Assembly: GCA_020091685.1 (NCBI GenBank)
Contig: CM034606.1
Span: 14,493,695-14,557,694 of the forward strand
Direction of reading: 5' to 3'
Length of the DNA: 64,000 nt
Source: Lutjanus erythropterus
Taxonomy: Eukaryota > Chordata > Actinopteri > Lutjaniformes > Lutjanidae
Part shown: one piece after another, positions 14,601 to 27,100 of the stretch
How positions within the stretch are numbered: the first letter of the stretch is position 1
Layout of the letters: every line of letters begins with the position of its first letter
Notes under the pieces: model-generated
Seen by the model: the letters and a program-made list of their open reading frames with translations, nothing else
The model's database searches: none
What the model was told of the DNA's origin: nothing
Made by a program: the position numbers and the translations under genes

Positions 14601-17600
14601 GTTAAAAATTGGTAGTTGTTACTCAGCCCTAGCTTGAAGTTAATATTTGCCACAATGATCCAAGATTTAAGAGTTGTTGTTTCTGTAGTTTGACTTACAG
14701 CGGCCTGCATGGCGTCATTGATCTCATCACGCTTGTCTGCATTTTTCTGTCTGTTTTTCTTGGTTGTGTCTCCTATTTTGGCTCTGGTGAAGAAAGATTA
14801 TGTGCCTCTTCTTAATTAGGCCCACAACACTCCGGTTGGCTTAGTGATTTTCTAGCCTGGGAATCAACAAACCCAAAAAAATTGTAAATTTGGCCATTAC
14901 TTCAGAAGTCTTAAACTAAGCTAATACAGTGGAGGTCCCTGTAACTTAAGATGTGGTGCTCACAGCATTAAAAATGACCTTTAAAAAAATCTGTAAAAAA
15001 AAAAAAAAATGGATGTATAAAAACATTGTAATTAACATAATCCGGGGTTTTGCGAAATCATCCAATATCAACATTTTGTCTGGCTGTTAGGATGCTTCCA
15101 TAAACTGTGTTCCTTTCACTGATAAACCCACATATCTCACTGTAAACAGGTTTAATTGGAACTGTCTTCTGTCCAAGAAGTAGTTGCAACAAAACTTTAT
15201 TACGTAGATGGATATCTTGAATATCTTAAAATCCCTCGCACATTAAACAGAAACAATCTGCATGGCTTGGTACCAGCAGAGGTAAGTTATAAAAATGTTA
15301 TTTTGTGATTTGGGTGAACTGACCCTTAAAGAATAAACTGGAGATTACTCAGAGGGATGTTTTTTTTCTTTGTGTGCCCAATTGTTTCTTTGTTATTACA
15401 GTGCCGCATGAAAATATGCACTGAGTCACAGTCATCTTTGCCTTCACTGATAATACTGCAGGCTACACTGACGTGGCATCAGGAGACCGATGAGACAAAC
15501 TCTTATATAACATTTCTGGATATTGAGCAATCTCACAATGACCAATGAGGTTCTGCAGACAACATATATTTACATTTTACGCATGCAAATATATTTGAGT
15601 CACATTATTTGTATTAATTAATGCTGAAAGACTTTGACTGTCTGTCTGAGATCTGTTCAAAGACTTGGCTCCTTTTGGCTCATTATCAATCACCCTGCAG
15701 CCAATATATTAGTTCTGCTTTTACACACAATATATTCATTAATTTGTAATCCACAAGGCCTTTTTAATCAAACAATGTTGTCCATCTGTTGCAGCCTCTT
15801 GAATGTTTTTGTTAAGACAGCCCTGTGATGTGACAGTTTGAGTCAGAGCTGACTGAGGAGAGTGTAGTTGACAGCTGTAGCACAGCTCTGCCTCTCCAAA
15901 GAGCCTGATTTCCTGCTTAAATCTGCTCAAATGGTCCCCCCCCCCCCTCCACCTCCATCCCCCAACCAACACAACCTGTCTGGAGGAAACAGACTCTTGT
16001 TGGCATGGCAACCATGTAGGACTGTGTTTAATTTCTCTTGATAAGTAATGCTAACAACGCTACAACATAATAATGCTCAAGAGGAAAACGCCTTTTAAGC
16101 TGCAACCATGGCAATCACTTTAGTAGAATTATGTTTCCTTTGTTTATATTTTTAATGTTGGGCAATACAAATGTGTTCAAACCTCGAAAGTAGCTCCAGC
16201 AGAGGCGTGTGTTCGAGGTCTTGTTAATGCTCCTTGTGAGAAAACTGTGATTTATTTTCAGACTCGAAAACATCATGGAGAGAAATGACCCCCTGAAGTT
16301 TCCTGATGTCTACCTATTTGTCATGGTCGCTGTGTCTTTGACCACGTCTGCGCTGACAGGACTGCCAATGATTACAAAAAAAAATTATGCAAATCTCCCA
16401 TCGTGCTCGTCAGCAGTTCCTCTCGGCCGGGGCAGAGCTCAGCAAGATGCCCTTTGAGCTAAATTCATTTCATTTATAGTTAATTTTCAAGTTGCTGCCT
16501 GCGCAAATAAATAAATTTATCTCTCCCACAGATATATCTACAAAGGCACAGAGCTGTAGCTTTTTCTAATTTTGGATTATACAACAAAAAAAACACTTAC
16601 TGGCTCTTTTAATTTCCCCCTCTTTGTCTAAACACATTCGACAGTAATCCCCCTGTGAAGTCAAGGAGCCATGTTGAAGCGCGATGTTTATGCTGTGATT
16701 TGTTGGCTGCCCCGGGTCAAACACCGCTGTTGTGTTTTGCCCTGCAGGCTGTTTTGCAGCTTTGTGCTTCTATCAAGCAGGGCCGCGCATCAAGGAGCAG
16801 GTGGAGGAGGGCAGAGGGAGGGAGGCAGACGAGAGGGAACAGCCTGAAATAGGAGGTGACTGCTGACATTCACCTGGATGCCCTCTGTAGGGAAAGGAAT
16901 AAGTGGGAGGGGGGGGGAAGGAAAAGGCGAGTGATCCCGAGGCTACAGCGGGAGACGGAGGGGAGAGCGTGTGATTGTGGTTACTAAGGCTACAGCATGC
17001 CGCCCTGTTGGAAAGGGAGGGGCTTGGAGGAAGGTCAGACGGCTGAGGTACAGCCGGCTAAATCAACTCTGAAGTGTGAGGTCCCCGGTGGTGTTTGGGT
17101 TGAGGAAATGTAGCTGTTTAGGTTGCTCAGGAGGAACATAGATTGTCGCTGAGAACGGGACCTTGTGCATGCCATGGCTTGTAGCACACCCTCTGGGCTG
17201 TAAATCCCTTTGATACGGCACATAAAATAGGATAAAAGATGTAAAAAGAGATGAGGAGACAAGTGTACGAGATAAGATTTCTTTTTGTGAGTTGTACGCC
17301 TTGAAAACCTTCCCCCCCGGGGACGAAGGTCACCTGGCATCTGTGCTCAGCGTATGAGAAGGGACCTTGTGTGTAAATGTCTCGATTGTCACAGACACTC
17401 AAATCCTCTCCGCATCTATTCCTGATGTCTGTATCCTATGATGTCCTGGAAACAGACTGCCAAGCTTAAGCTGTTTGGAGAAAGGAAATGATGCAACATA
17501 AATTTCAAGGCAAGGATTCTCTGTCTTTCTTCCTCTCTGCTCGCATACACACACTGCAGGATGAAAATCAATAGCCTTCAAGATTGAGTCAATGCAGAAA

Positions 17601-18219
17601 CTAATAGCTAACAGAACCAACGCTGTAAAATCCCCACTGGCTCCTCACACATGACGGGCATAATGTAAAGGAATAGTGCTTAAGCACGCCGTTGCTCATT
17701 GTCAGCTATATAGGATTATTTTCTAGGATAATAGAAGGGCCATGAGGATCAAAACAACCTGAGGAGGCCACGGAGCCTGTCATCGCCGGGGCACCTGCAT
17801 TTAACAAACGCCGCAACATTGTAGCCAGCACGAGAAACACAAGAACGGACAAAGGAGCGCTTGTTGAACCTGATTAAGAAATTTGGCCATCTTTCTCCTC
17901 GACATTGATTGGGCCGAACGTCTGACTAAGCAGCTCCCCATTAACTGTAAGGGCACTTTATGGGCATCCACATTCATCTTGGGCAGGAAGCTTCCCTCCC
18001 CTTTAGGCTCAAACTGCTGATCCTCTCACACTGGAGGGTGACGTGATTGAAAGCTGAACAACGCAATCTTCATTTGGAAAAGCGAGCCCTGGCGTAACAC
18101 AATCATTATCTTTATTATGAACACGTATCATCAGCAGCCTCGCCATTAGCATCATTCTCCATTAGGATCACTTACTGGATAAATATGTGGGGACTGTCTG
18201 TGTTTTTGCTTCTTCCTGG
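11679..18219. other. Unassigned non-coding stretch with a GC-richer block
   Basis: A short TG run lies at 12249-12279 and a CA run near 12474-12483. 15305-15329 ends GAACTGACCCTTAA and resembles the terminus of the AAAGGG-AGTTCA foldback family. 16640-17060 is GC- and CpG-richer, with purine-rich runs (GGAGGAGGGCAGAGGGAGGG). 17640-18130 is non-repetitive. No exon was recognised. Confidence 0.45.
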
Positions 18220-18410
18220 AAATGTATCAAGGAATCAAGGTAATTTATTTGTCACTGAACAACACAGGATTGCACAAGAAAATGATTGTTACAGTCCCTC
18301 CATGCTACATGTAGAATCAGAATTCATTTAGATTAGAATAAGATAAAATATAAGATAATTTTAAATAAAATAAAACAAGATATACATTTATTTATATACA
18401 TGTACACATA
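18220..18410 (+). repeat. SINE-like degenerate repeat with A-rich tail
   Basis: Contains the fish repeat pattern CAAGG-AATTTATTTGTCAC, GAACAACACAGGATTGCAC and ACAGTCCCTCCATGCTAC, followed by repeated AATAAGATAAAATA-type sequence. The same kind of tail occurs near 60168-60240. Confidence 0.45.
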
Positions 18411-18693
18411 CACCCAGGAAATAATTCTGTAGTGTATTTTTTGAATTTGCTGATATGGTTTTCATCTTAACATAAAAAGTCCGACAATTAGGAAGCACTG
18501 TCCATTAACCTTGACTTAGTAGCGAGCATCATCCATCTAAACATAGACTCCGCCTCCCCTTGTCCTGCCAGAGTCTTGCGCTTCGTCAGCTCGGAACATA
18601 CAGAGCGCCGAAGTCTCTCTTTCCCGTGGCTTGGCCCAGTCCCAGTTTGTCTGTTTCATTTTCCTGACCAGACATTAGCCAGGAGTCAAGTCC

Positions 18694-19269
18694 GATCAAA
18701 ATACATATTTTTTCTCTTACCTGTTGTGCTGTTTATCCATCTAGATAGTTTTGGTGTGAGCTGCTGGGTTGTGGAGATATCGGCTGTAGAGATATCTGCC
18801 TTCTCTCAAATATGAGGGATGGGACTAAATGGCACTCGGCTACTGGTGCTCAAGGTGCTAAAAAATACATTTGAAAAACTCAACACCAGTATCTCTCTCC
18901 AGAAGTCATGACCTGGTTAGTCAAGATAATCTGCAGACCTTGTTGTGAGCCGCCTCATGTAGGAACTAGTTTCTTTCTATGGTAATAGAACTACCAGAAT
19001 CTACCGGAAAGGTTTTCTTCCTACTAGAAAAGAAAGTATTTCCCAAATGAAACTGCTCCATACAAATTCTGTGGATTATCTTGAGTGTGAAAAGAGACAA
19101 ACTGAACCAAGTGCCATTTAGTCCCATTATACAGGAGAAGGCAGACATCTCTACAGCTGATATCTCCAAAACTCAGCAACTAGCACCAAAGTAATCTAGA
19201 TGGATAAACAGCACTACAAGTAAGATGAAAAATAGGTATTTTTGATTTTGGGATGAACTATCCCTTTAA
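18694..19269. repeat. Foldback MITE, A family copy 1
   Basis: Nearly the whole element is an inverted repeat centred near 18990. The left arm has GCTGTTTATCCATCTAGAT, GGAGATAT-GGCTGTAGAGAT and GGGACTAAATGGCACT. The right arm carries their reverse complements and ends ATGAACTATCCCTTTAA. The inner arms also pair, around TCAAGATAATC-CAGA and TAGTTTCTTTCT. A second copy lies at 45491-46530. The left terminus is eroded. Confidence 0.8.
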
Positions 19270-19986
19270 AGTGATAGTCTGAGTTATTAGATGAGATACT
19301 TGTCAGTAGTGAGTGTATTACCTGCAGTAGAAGCCACTGACATGCTGCTAGTTTCGAAAAGCAGATAGTGTCAGCATGGAAGGTTAGCAATGTACTGCTG
19401 TGGATGGGATCAGAGACAAAAAGTTTTTTTTAGCTAATTAATAAAGGTTTTAGTGTGTCCTATATATGGAATATTTTCACCACTTTAGTTTGCTGTCAAA
19501 CAGTCTTTTCAGACTCAAAACTGCCATTATGCTTCATAAGGTAAATACCACTCTCTCCAAACCTACAAAACTCCATTAGCTAGTTCAGACTCACAAAAGT
19601 CACACAACAGAAACAAACTAGCAAATCGAAGCTGCGGTAGGCAGGCAGCTCCTGTGTTCTGCAGTAAAATTAAAAATTAAAACTTACTGATATCGCTCAT
19701 GGACTTTGATTGGTTTGGAGAGAGCAATATTTGACTCATATAGTGGTGGTTTCCTGTGAAAAAAAATGTCTTATGGTAAGGTAAAGCACAGAATCCAGAT
19801 ATATTGTACAATTCAACTGTTAGGTTTTTTTTAAAGTGACAAAAATCTGTTCTGTCTTCTGTGCTGGTACTCGCTCTCTGCTCACACTGAGGACATGTGA
19901 ACCCACCATCTACTGTAGCTAACACACTGACTATCAATAAGTACATCATACAACACCACTTCAAATAATCCGAACTATCCCTTTAA
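19266..19986. repeat. TTAA-flanked MITE, B family
   Basis: The left end TTAAAGTGATAGTCTGAG and the right end AATCCGAACTATCCCTTTAA are inverted copies over about 23 bp. The interior contains AGTGTATTACCTGCAGTAGA and GCAATGTACTGCTGTGGA, a pattern I recall as a very common percomorph repeat. It abuts the A-family copy and shares its TTAA at 19266-19269. Confidence 0.75.
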
Positions 19987-21200
19987 TAACCTCAGTTTTT
20001 TTGTTAATGTGAAACAAAAGTTTCTGTTTAATAACTTGCTAATAAATCAACAAAGATGATATCACTCTGTTTTGCGTAATATAACGTGTTTCATAACCAG
20101 ATGAAGGTCACCGATCAGAAGGCTACTTTATGAATAAATTACAACTGAGATCACGAGTGTAAAAGCCTCTCCTTTTGAACAACATGTGTTTATTTGCTTT
20201 TGCGTACACTGTAGTTGCACTCTAGTTTTTATGTATGAAATATTGAGCACATAAGAGCCTGTGCAGTCAGCAGATAGGATGCATAGAGTGGACCCTGCGG
20301 CCACACGTGTAGGTCTTATTTGCTGACAGTGCCAGGTTGGGAGCTTTTTTTATGATTAAACTTGATCTTCGGCCAGGGTTAAGTGCTGCCTGTCCTGTCC
20401 TAAGTGCAGTCAGTCACTGGTCCACACACCCTTGAACAACATTTCTGTCCACCAGGGGCATCCATCCTCTAAACCCTGAGCTGTGAGCTGCAAAGTTCCT
20501 GCAGCTGTTATGATACAGCCTCAAAAGCCTTGATCCTGATTTTTAGCACAGATGTACTTAGGACAGAACAGGCACAGACTCCTGCTCAGTATGTTACCTC
20601 AGTATGCAAAATTATTAGCTACAGGTCAAAACAGATTAGAGGGACTGTGGATCTTGAATGCAACTCTGATGGGATTTTTTGGCTGCACAGGGGATTCTTG
20701 GGGTTTTTTTGTTCGCAGTTTCAGCAATAAAAAAACTAGTTTACAACATCAGTTTGGATTCACTTGTGCTCAAAGATGGCGAGTGCCCACACCTTGACAT
20801 ACCCAAGCCATACCTTTCTCCTAGAAACCCTTTTGCCCCCAAATGTTGCCAGGGATGTTTTTTCGGGGGTTCTCCGGTGTTTATAGTCGGTGAAAAGAAG
20901 ATAAAGTCAGACCGGTTGTCTCTTTAAATCAAGCTGCAGTGTTGATGTGCCCTCAAGCTGAAATGGTAAGAACCATTTCCACCTCTGCGGCAGGGAGCCT
21001 GACCAAATAGGCGCACTAGAGCGCTTCAAACGTGATTCTCATTCCCTTGGTCACTTGTGGTCTATGGTCGCCTCCACTCCTGGAGAGGAGAGCAATTTCC
21101 CAGTCTTTTTCTATTGGAGTTTGTTCTTTTTTTCCCCCTGCGCATCTCGGAGACATTATTTAATTTTTATTTTCCTCTCTTTTTTTTGTTCCATCCGCAG
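19987..21200. other. adgra1: Intron or upstream DNA before the first visible exon
   Basis: No exon recognised. The last 150 nt form a long T-rich tract ending in CCGCAG, serving as the acceptor for 21201. Several short open frames near 20530-20930 have no homology and lack paired splice sites. Confidence 0.55.
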
Positions 21201-21411
21201 AACTCAGTGGCAGTCGCCTCAATCCATTTACCGCTGGCTGGTACGCCTATCTCCTCCTCTGCGTTGCAATCTGTTGATAACTCCACTTGCAAGCTGCAGT
21301 TTATTGTGTTTCGCAATGGGAAACTCTTCCCATGCACGGGGAATTCGTCAAATCTCGCAGATGATGGGAAGCGTAGGAGCGTTTCAACACCAGTTGCTTT
21401 CACCAAATTAG
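21201..21411 (+). CDS. adgra1: adgra1 exon: C-terminal GAIN domain segment
   Basis: Encodes 70 codons plus one base. A T-rich tract and CCGCAG precede 21201, and the donor is TTAG/GTAAGA with GT at 21412-21413. The reading starts [12 protein letters not shown], close to ADGRA2 NSVALASIQLPP. It continues with [36 protein letters not shown] and AFTKL, near-identical in places to ADGRA3. Two N-glycosylation sequons (NST, NSS) and two Cys are visible. Entry is phase 0 and exit phase 1, with Asp (GAT) split across the next intron. The ATG of the larger open frame at 21057 lies in the intron and is not a credible start, because homologous proteins extend upstream at this junction. Confidence 0.92.
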
Positions 21412-24122
21412 GTAAGAGGAAATCCATTTTTATCACCATGCCTGTGATGTCAACGCTGTACTGTAATACCACTCGGACTACATGCTTACACACGCACACA
21501 CACACACACACACACACAGTCAGTCTATCAGTTTGTTCTGCGCAACACGTTGACACACAAGCTTCACAGCCTGTGTGCATGTTGCTTAAATAAATCCAAA
21601 CTCTATGACTCTGTTATTGTTCATTTCATTTCAGTTGATGAAATAACTGCATGAATGTTCACATCACATCACACTTTCACTGCTGTGTTTCTCTTTTTTT
21701 GGGAAAAAAAAAATCTACTTTCGGTTTCTGTTTGATATTAAAGTTAATCTGCAACACTTTACACAACAGTCTGTCAACTGCAGTCTGACACTTGAGCAAC
21801 ATAATGCGCGCGCGTGTGCGTGTGTTTGCATGTGAATGTGCGCGCCCATGTCCACGCTGCTTTTTGCCACAGCACTTACAGACTTTCCACTTGGTTTCCT
21901 TAATTGAATGTGTGCTTTTCTTGCAGATGGGTGCAGCCTCGGGAGCGCCGTGCACTCCGTTACTATTGCTCTCAGGCACTTCGCATTGGGTGTAGACCCC
22001 ACCGCAGCCTATTGGGATTTTGACCTGCTGGATGGACACGGTGGCTGGAGGGCAGAGGGCTGCCACATAACAGGCTCCTGGGGCAACACCACTACTATTC
22101 ATTGCACCCATCATAATAACTTTGCTGTGCTAATGGTGAGTAGTCTCCTGTGTGGTACCAGTGTCATTCATTTTAGCACAACCATGCCCCCCACATAACG
22201 TGTCTTCCACTGCTTAGGGCCTATTATGGATCAAAATGCATCTTTTTTTTCCACCGTGGAATAGATGGAGTCACGTGTTTTAAGAAGCACTTCATGCAGG
22301 GACCTTTTAAAGCTTCCTTTATTGTTGCTCTTCAGCAGAGGGAAAGGATTTGTCAAATGCGCCACGGGGATTTATTGGCTTTGGAGTATGCGCTACACTA
22401 AATTCCCCCTATATCCTGGAAATGAGAAGTTGCGTGTGTTGTATAGTCTGCCACCTTTTTCCAAAAAGCAGCACAGCAGCTGAAATAGAAGCGATGCTCA
22501 AGAGAAGGAGCGCCTTGTCAGGAGCTATTCGCCTCCAAGCGCAAGTGGTGTGCTAATTGGTTGCAACCATCGCCGAGCAAAAATGTTGGACTGTAAAGCG
22601 TAGCATCGCTCATCTGTATCGCTCAAGTTGCTGTCGACGCCGCCGAGATGCCTTCTCCTGACGACGTCCCCCCGTTCAAATTGATTTCATGAGGATAATA
22701 CCAAAAGCGCAATGGCATCGCATCGCCCAGTCGCTCCATAGAGCCGCTGCGCCTGGTCCGCTCTTTTGGATGAAAAGAAATCCTCCGGATGTTTACCGAA
22801 GAGTGGGATTCGTTAGACTGGGAGGTCAGTTCTCAGTAGAGCATGAAAAGTGTTATGCTTGAGATGTCGCTGCTTTCCGAGTTGCCTTTTTACCTGCATA
22901 TTTTATGAAGCCACTGTTCAATTCCGTTGTTGTTCGTGTGTGGAAATAAGCTGGCTCGAAAAAAAAAAGCCGCATAGGAATGAGAAAGTGTGGGGTATAG
23001 AGGGGAAGCGGCATGCAGAAACGCTATGGGGTGCTCTGAGGGAGAGAGTGGGGTGTCTGTGGAGAATACTAAGCTGTTGTCAGAAGCAGAGCAGATGTCA
23101 GATTGTCATTGTGCATGTATTTTTCTATCAAACACGGGCTTGGGGAGGCGCACCATCAATGGGCACCTTGTGGCTGTCGGAATAAAGCGAGATCGGCAAT
23201 TTTGTCAAATTCCCTGGCAGCAGATTGATTTGAACTTCAAGACACGTCCGACAACTAGAAGGCAGTCATAGCGACGGTGGAAAGCCGTCACAGGAATGTC
23301 CACATTATGGTCTTACGCGAGCGTTTGCGCCGGGGATTGCGCGTCTACTAATGCAGTCACCACACCCGCCTGGTCTCTGCAGTGCCCGAGAAAAGGACCC
23401 TTATTTACGGACTCGTGACATCATTCTCCTGCTGGCTTCGTCTAAAATACTGTATATCGCCACGATGACCCTTATAGCTATAGCTTCTGCAAGTACCAGA
23501 CCTGTTGCATAATCTTTTCATGTCAACCTGAGAGGAATTGCTTATTACTGCCTGGCTGCAAGTTGACCATTTTTAATTCACAGTATTTGCAAGTGAGGAG
23601 CCTCCATCAGTGGAGCTCTCATCTGTAACTCATGCAGCGAAAGCAGTGGAATAACATTAAAGCTGCTGCTGTGGTGCTGTGAAGGGAAATCAGGGTAACA
23701 AGTTGCAAAGTCTATAAAGTTCGACATTTCGGCTGCAGTGACAGAGGTGTTTTTGCATTTTCTTAGCATGAAGTGTGTTTTGCAGTCTGATCAGAGCATC
23801 AGTGTCTAATATAGCTGTATCACCTTCCTTGCTTCTAAATGATACAGCTGAATTCCTCCTTAGATCAGCTGTCTGCAACATACAGTGTAAGAATCCATCT
23901 CATGGTGCATCTGTGATGTTGAGCAAACTGACAGAGGGTTAGCCACAAAGCATGACAGCTTTGAAAGATGAATAATGCAACAAAATCATTTCAAAGAATA
24001 TGGGTGGGTGGGTGTTGGTGAGGGGGGACGATGCCTGAAAGGCACAATGCAATATCCAATTCCTGTTGATCCACACTCTTTCGCGTTTGCTTCTTACGGG
24101 GCTAGTGTTTGTGTGAGTGTGT

Positions 24123-24168
<46 letters not shown>

Positions 24169-27100
24169 AGATGATTAGTCTACAAATAGCATGACAACCC
24201 AATACAATTGTCCCTGGGGGCTGAGGTTTGGGATATAAAAAGTACTTTAATGAGAATCTTTTTGACTTGGCTCAGAAAGAATTACATGGTAGAGACTCTC
24301 CCTCCCCTGGCTTAGTGATCAGAATGCCAAATAACCTACTTGGGACAGGATGTGTGTGGAAAAACTCAACAGCAACAGCCTGTAAGGCTTTTGTTTGGGC
24401 GTACATTATACTCCCCCTGCTGTGGATTCTAAACATAGGTGTGATAAATGCATCATTTTGTTGTTCTCGCATTAGAAAGCAGGGAATTACTGACCTGTTA
24501 CACTGAAGCTAGTGATGCAGATTGTTTCACATGTGGCTCAGGTACTGAAAGACAGCTTGCCTCTGTTTTGGCTGATTTTTTTCCCTGCACTGTGCTCAAC
24601 TTGAAGCTGTTAGAAAGCAGCCGTTCCAGATTTCAGCACCAGGGACAGTTCCCATGCATTTCCCGGTCTCCCTCCTTCTGTCCCGCCTCCCCCCTCCCCT
24701 CCCTCCCCTGTGCCTCCCGCAGGCCTGTGTCTGTCTGAAGGGAGGGCTGACTCACTCGTTTACAGCAATGCAGCCTCATCATCTGTCTTCATCGCAGTGA
24801 CAAGCCTCACCCCCCCCACACCCCACCACCTGCCCCCTTTTAACCCCCTCCAAAAAACACACACACACCTCTTCTCTGAGACCACACTGTGTGCTGCAAG
24901 TTCTTACTGTCTCACTCGCAGTTAATTTTATTTATTCATTTATTCACTGTGGTGATAACATAGATGAAGGAGTTGCATTTGATTGCTGCAAAGCTCCACA
25001 CTGTTTAATATGCAGGAGCAGACCTTTAGAATGAGACACACGGAGGGGGTGGCTGGCTTTTGTAAGTATCCAATCATAACAAAGGCCCTCAGGCCATGGT
25101 CCAATAAGAAAAGAGCTGTTCAGAGATGTATTCTCATACACTGTACAAGATATAATGAATATGTAAAGTGAAGTGGATTCCTGGAAACAGGAGCCTCCTC
25201 TAGTGATGGCTCTGCATCACAGTTACAGTAGAACCGGTGACGTGTTGGTGGAACATGGTCTCATACAGTGTAGATGCAGTTCTGGCTGAAGCAGGACTGA
25301 ACCATGTATCAGTATTATATCAATATTGTAATATAAGACTAGAAATTGTCTTAGATTTTGGGTATTGTTATATGGCAATATGGCAGAAGAGTTGTCTTTT
25401 CTTGGTTTTAAAGGCTGCATTATAGTAAAGAAATATAATTTTCTGGACTTGAGAAGACTGTTCTTTTATTTCTCTTCATCCACTTGGTCATTATATTGTG
25501 CTAATATTCTGGGAAAACACCCAAAGTCATCACTACAATATTGTGAAATACATAAAATAGTTGTAAAATATGAATATTGAGGTATTTGGTCAAATCTGTT
25601 GTGATATTTGAGTTTTTCCATATCACACAGCCCTCGGATGAAAGTATCAGCATTGGTATTGTTTGTTATTGTTGGTGATAGTTGCAGGGAAGACACTGAA
25701 GAAGAGTAAGAAAAAGGACAGTCAGAACAGTCCAGTGATGGAAAAGTATTCAGATACTTTACTTCAGTGAAAGTACACACATCTTACTGTAATGTAATAC
25801 AGTGTAAGTATTTATTGTTAAACTAAACTGTAAAATATCCTGCATCCATTACATATATGTGTCACAAGTGTTTGACACATAAATGTGTCTTTATGTATAT
25901 TTTATATTCTGTATAAAGTATATGGGCAGATATATCAATATCTGAATTTTGTTTACTTCCTAGTATTAGTATGGTATATAGTAAGAAGCAGCTATTGTGG
26001 CTGACTGAGTTGGAGGTAGTTTTAATTCCTTTATGATACATACAGTTGAGTATTTTAGTCAGTTTGTTTGCAATCTAGGAATTGAGTCCTTCTAAAGTGT
26101 CACAAAATAAACAGTTTTTTGGGGGTTATGAGCAGATTATTGGAGGAAATAACAAAGTTTTGCTATATTAATTTTTGCATATTTTGTAATCTTAGCTTTG
26201 TGTGTGTATGTGTGTGTTTTCTTTTGGGAAATATTGGACACATTTAGCTAATTGGGCCTCTAAAGGCTCATTTATTCTTAACGGTAGATAAACGTATGAA
26301 TACAGACGGAGCCTGCTGTCTGTACTCTGCATTAATTTTGTTCGTATTTGTGCAAATGTTACGTTTTCTGAAATCCTTCAGGTGGCGATGCATTTAGAAC
26401 ACCGCAGTCTACAACGCTGCCTCTGGTTTTGCCTCTTTTTCAAGAAGCACATTATTACAACCTCCTCCAGCGTCGCCATGTTTGTCGTTGTCAGAAACTT
26501 TTGAATCTTGTTCTTCTACTTTAGGGTCACTTCTGACTCTGAGCGGTGCCCTCCTGTGAATGCGTTGCTTAAGATCCATCCCAGTGTAAAGGATGCACAG
26601 AGGAACGTGGGTAAATGAGCGTAAATGAAAAAGTAACTAGAAGGTAGAACTGTCAATTAAATGTGGTGGAGTTAAAAGTAAGGGAAATAATGTTTTTTTC
26701 CTAGTAACTACCTATAAATATACTTAACAGACTTCCTCAGTTGATGTGTAAACACTATGAACAGAGGAAGTAGTTGTTTTATTACAGTCATGGCCATGAC
26801 TGGGGACAATAAAAAACAGAAATGATTTGTTCTAATGAAGAACCGCAGATACAAACAGATTAGTTTTTAAGTGAATTAAGAGAATCATGGACTGTTGTTT
26901 CTCCACAGCGGAAGCGACTTAATTTGTCTGAATAATTGTAATGTCTAAATCTGAATAAGCTTTGAATTTAATTATGTTACTGGAATCAGCTGTAAAATGA
27001 ATATTTTGCTCATTCGGAGGCATTGTGGTTTTAGGAGAAGGATCCGCTCAAAATCGCCAAACAGACCACAATTCACTTGTCTTTGCTGCTGCACCTCCAT

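Noticed and set aside
21167..22114. Long minus-strand frames across the GAIN/GPS exons
   Set aside because: Shadows of the + strand coding exons and of the CA repeat.
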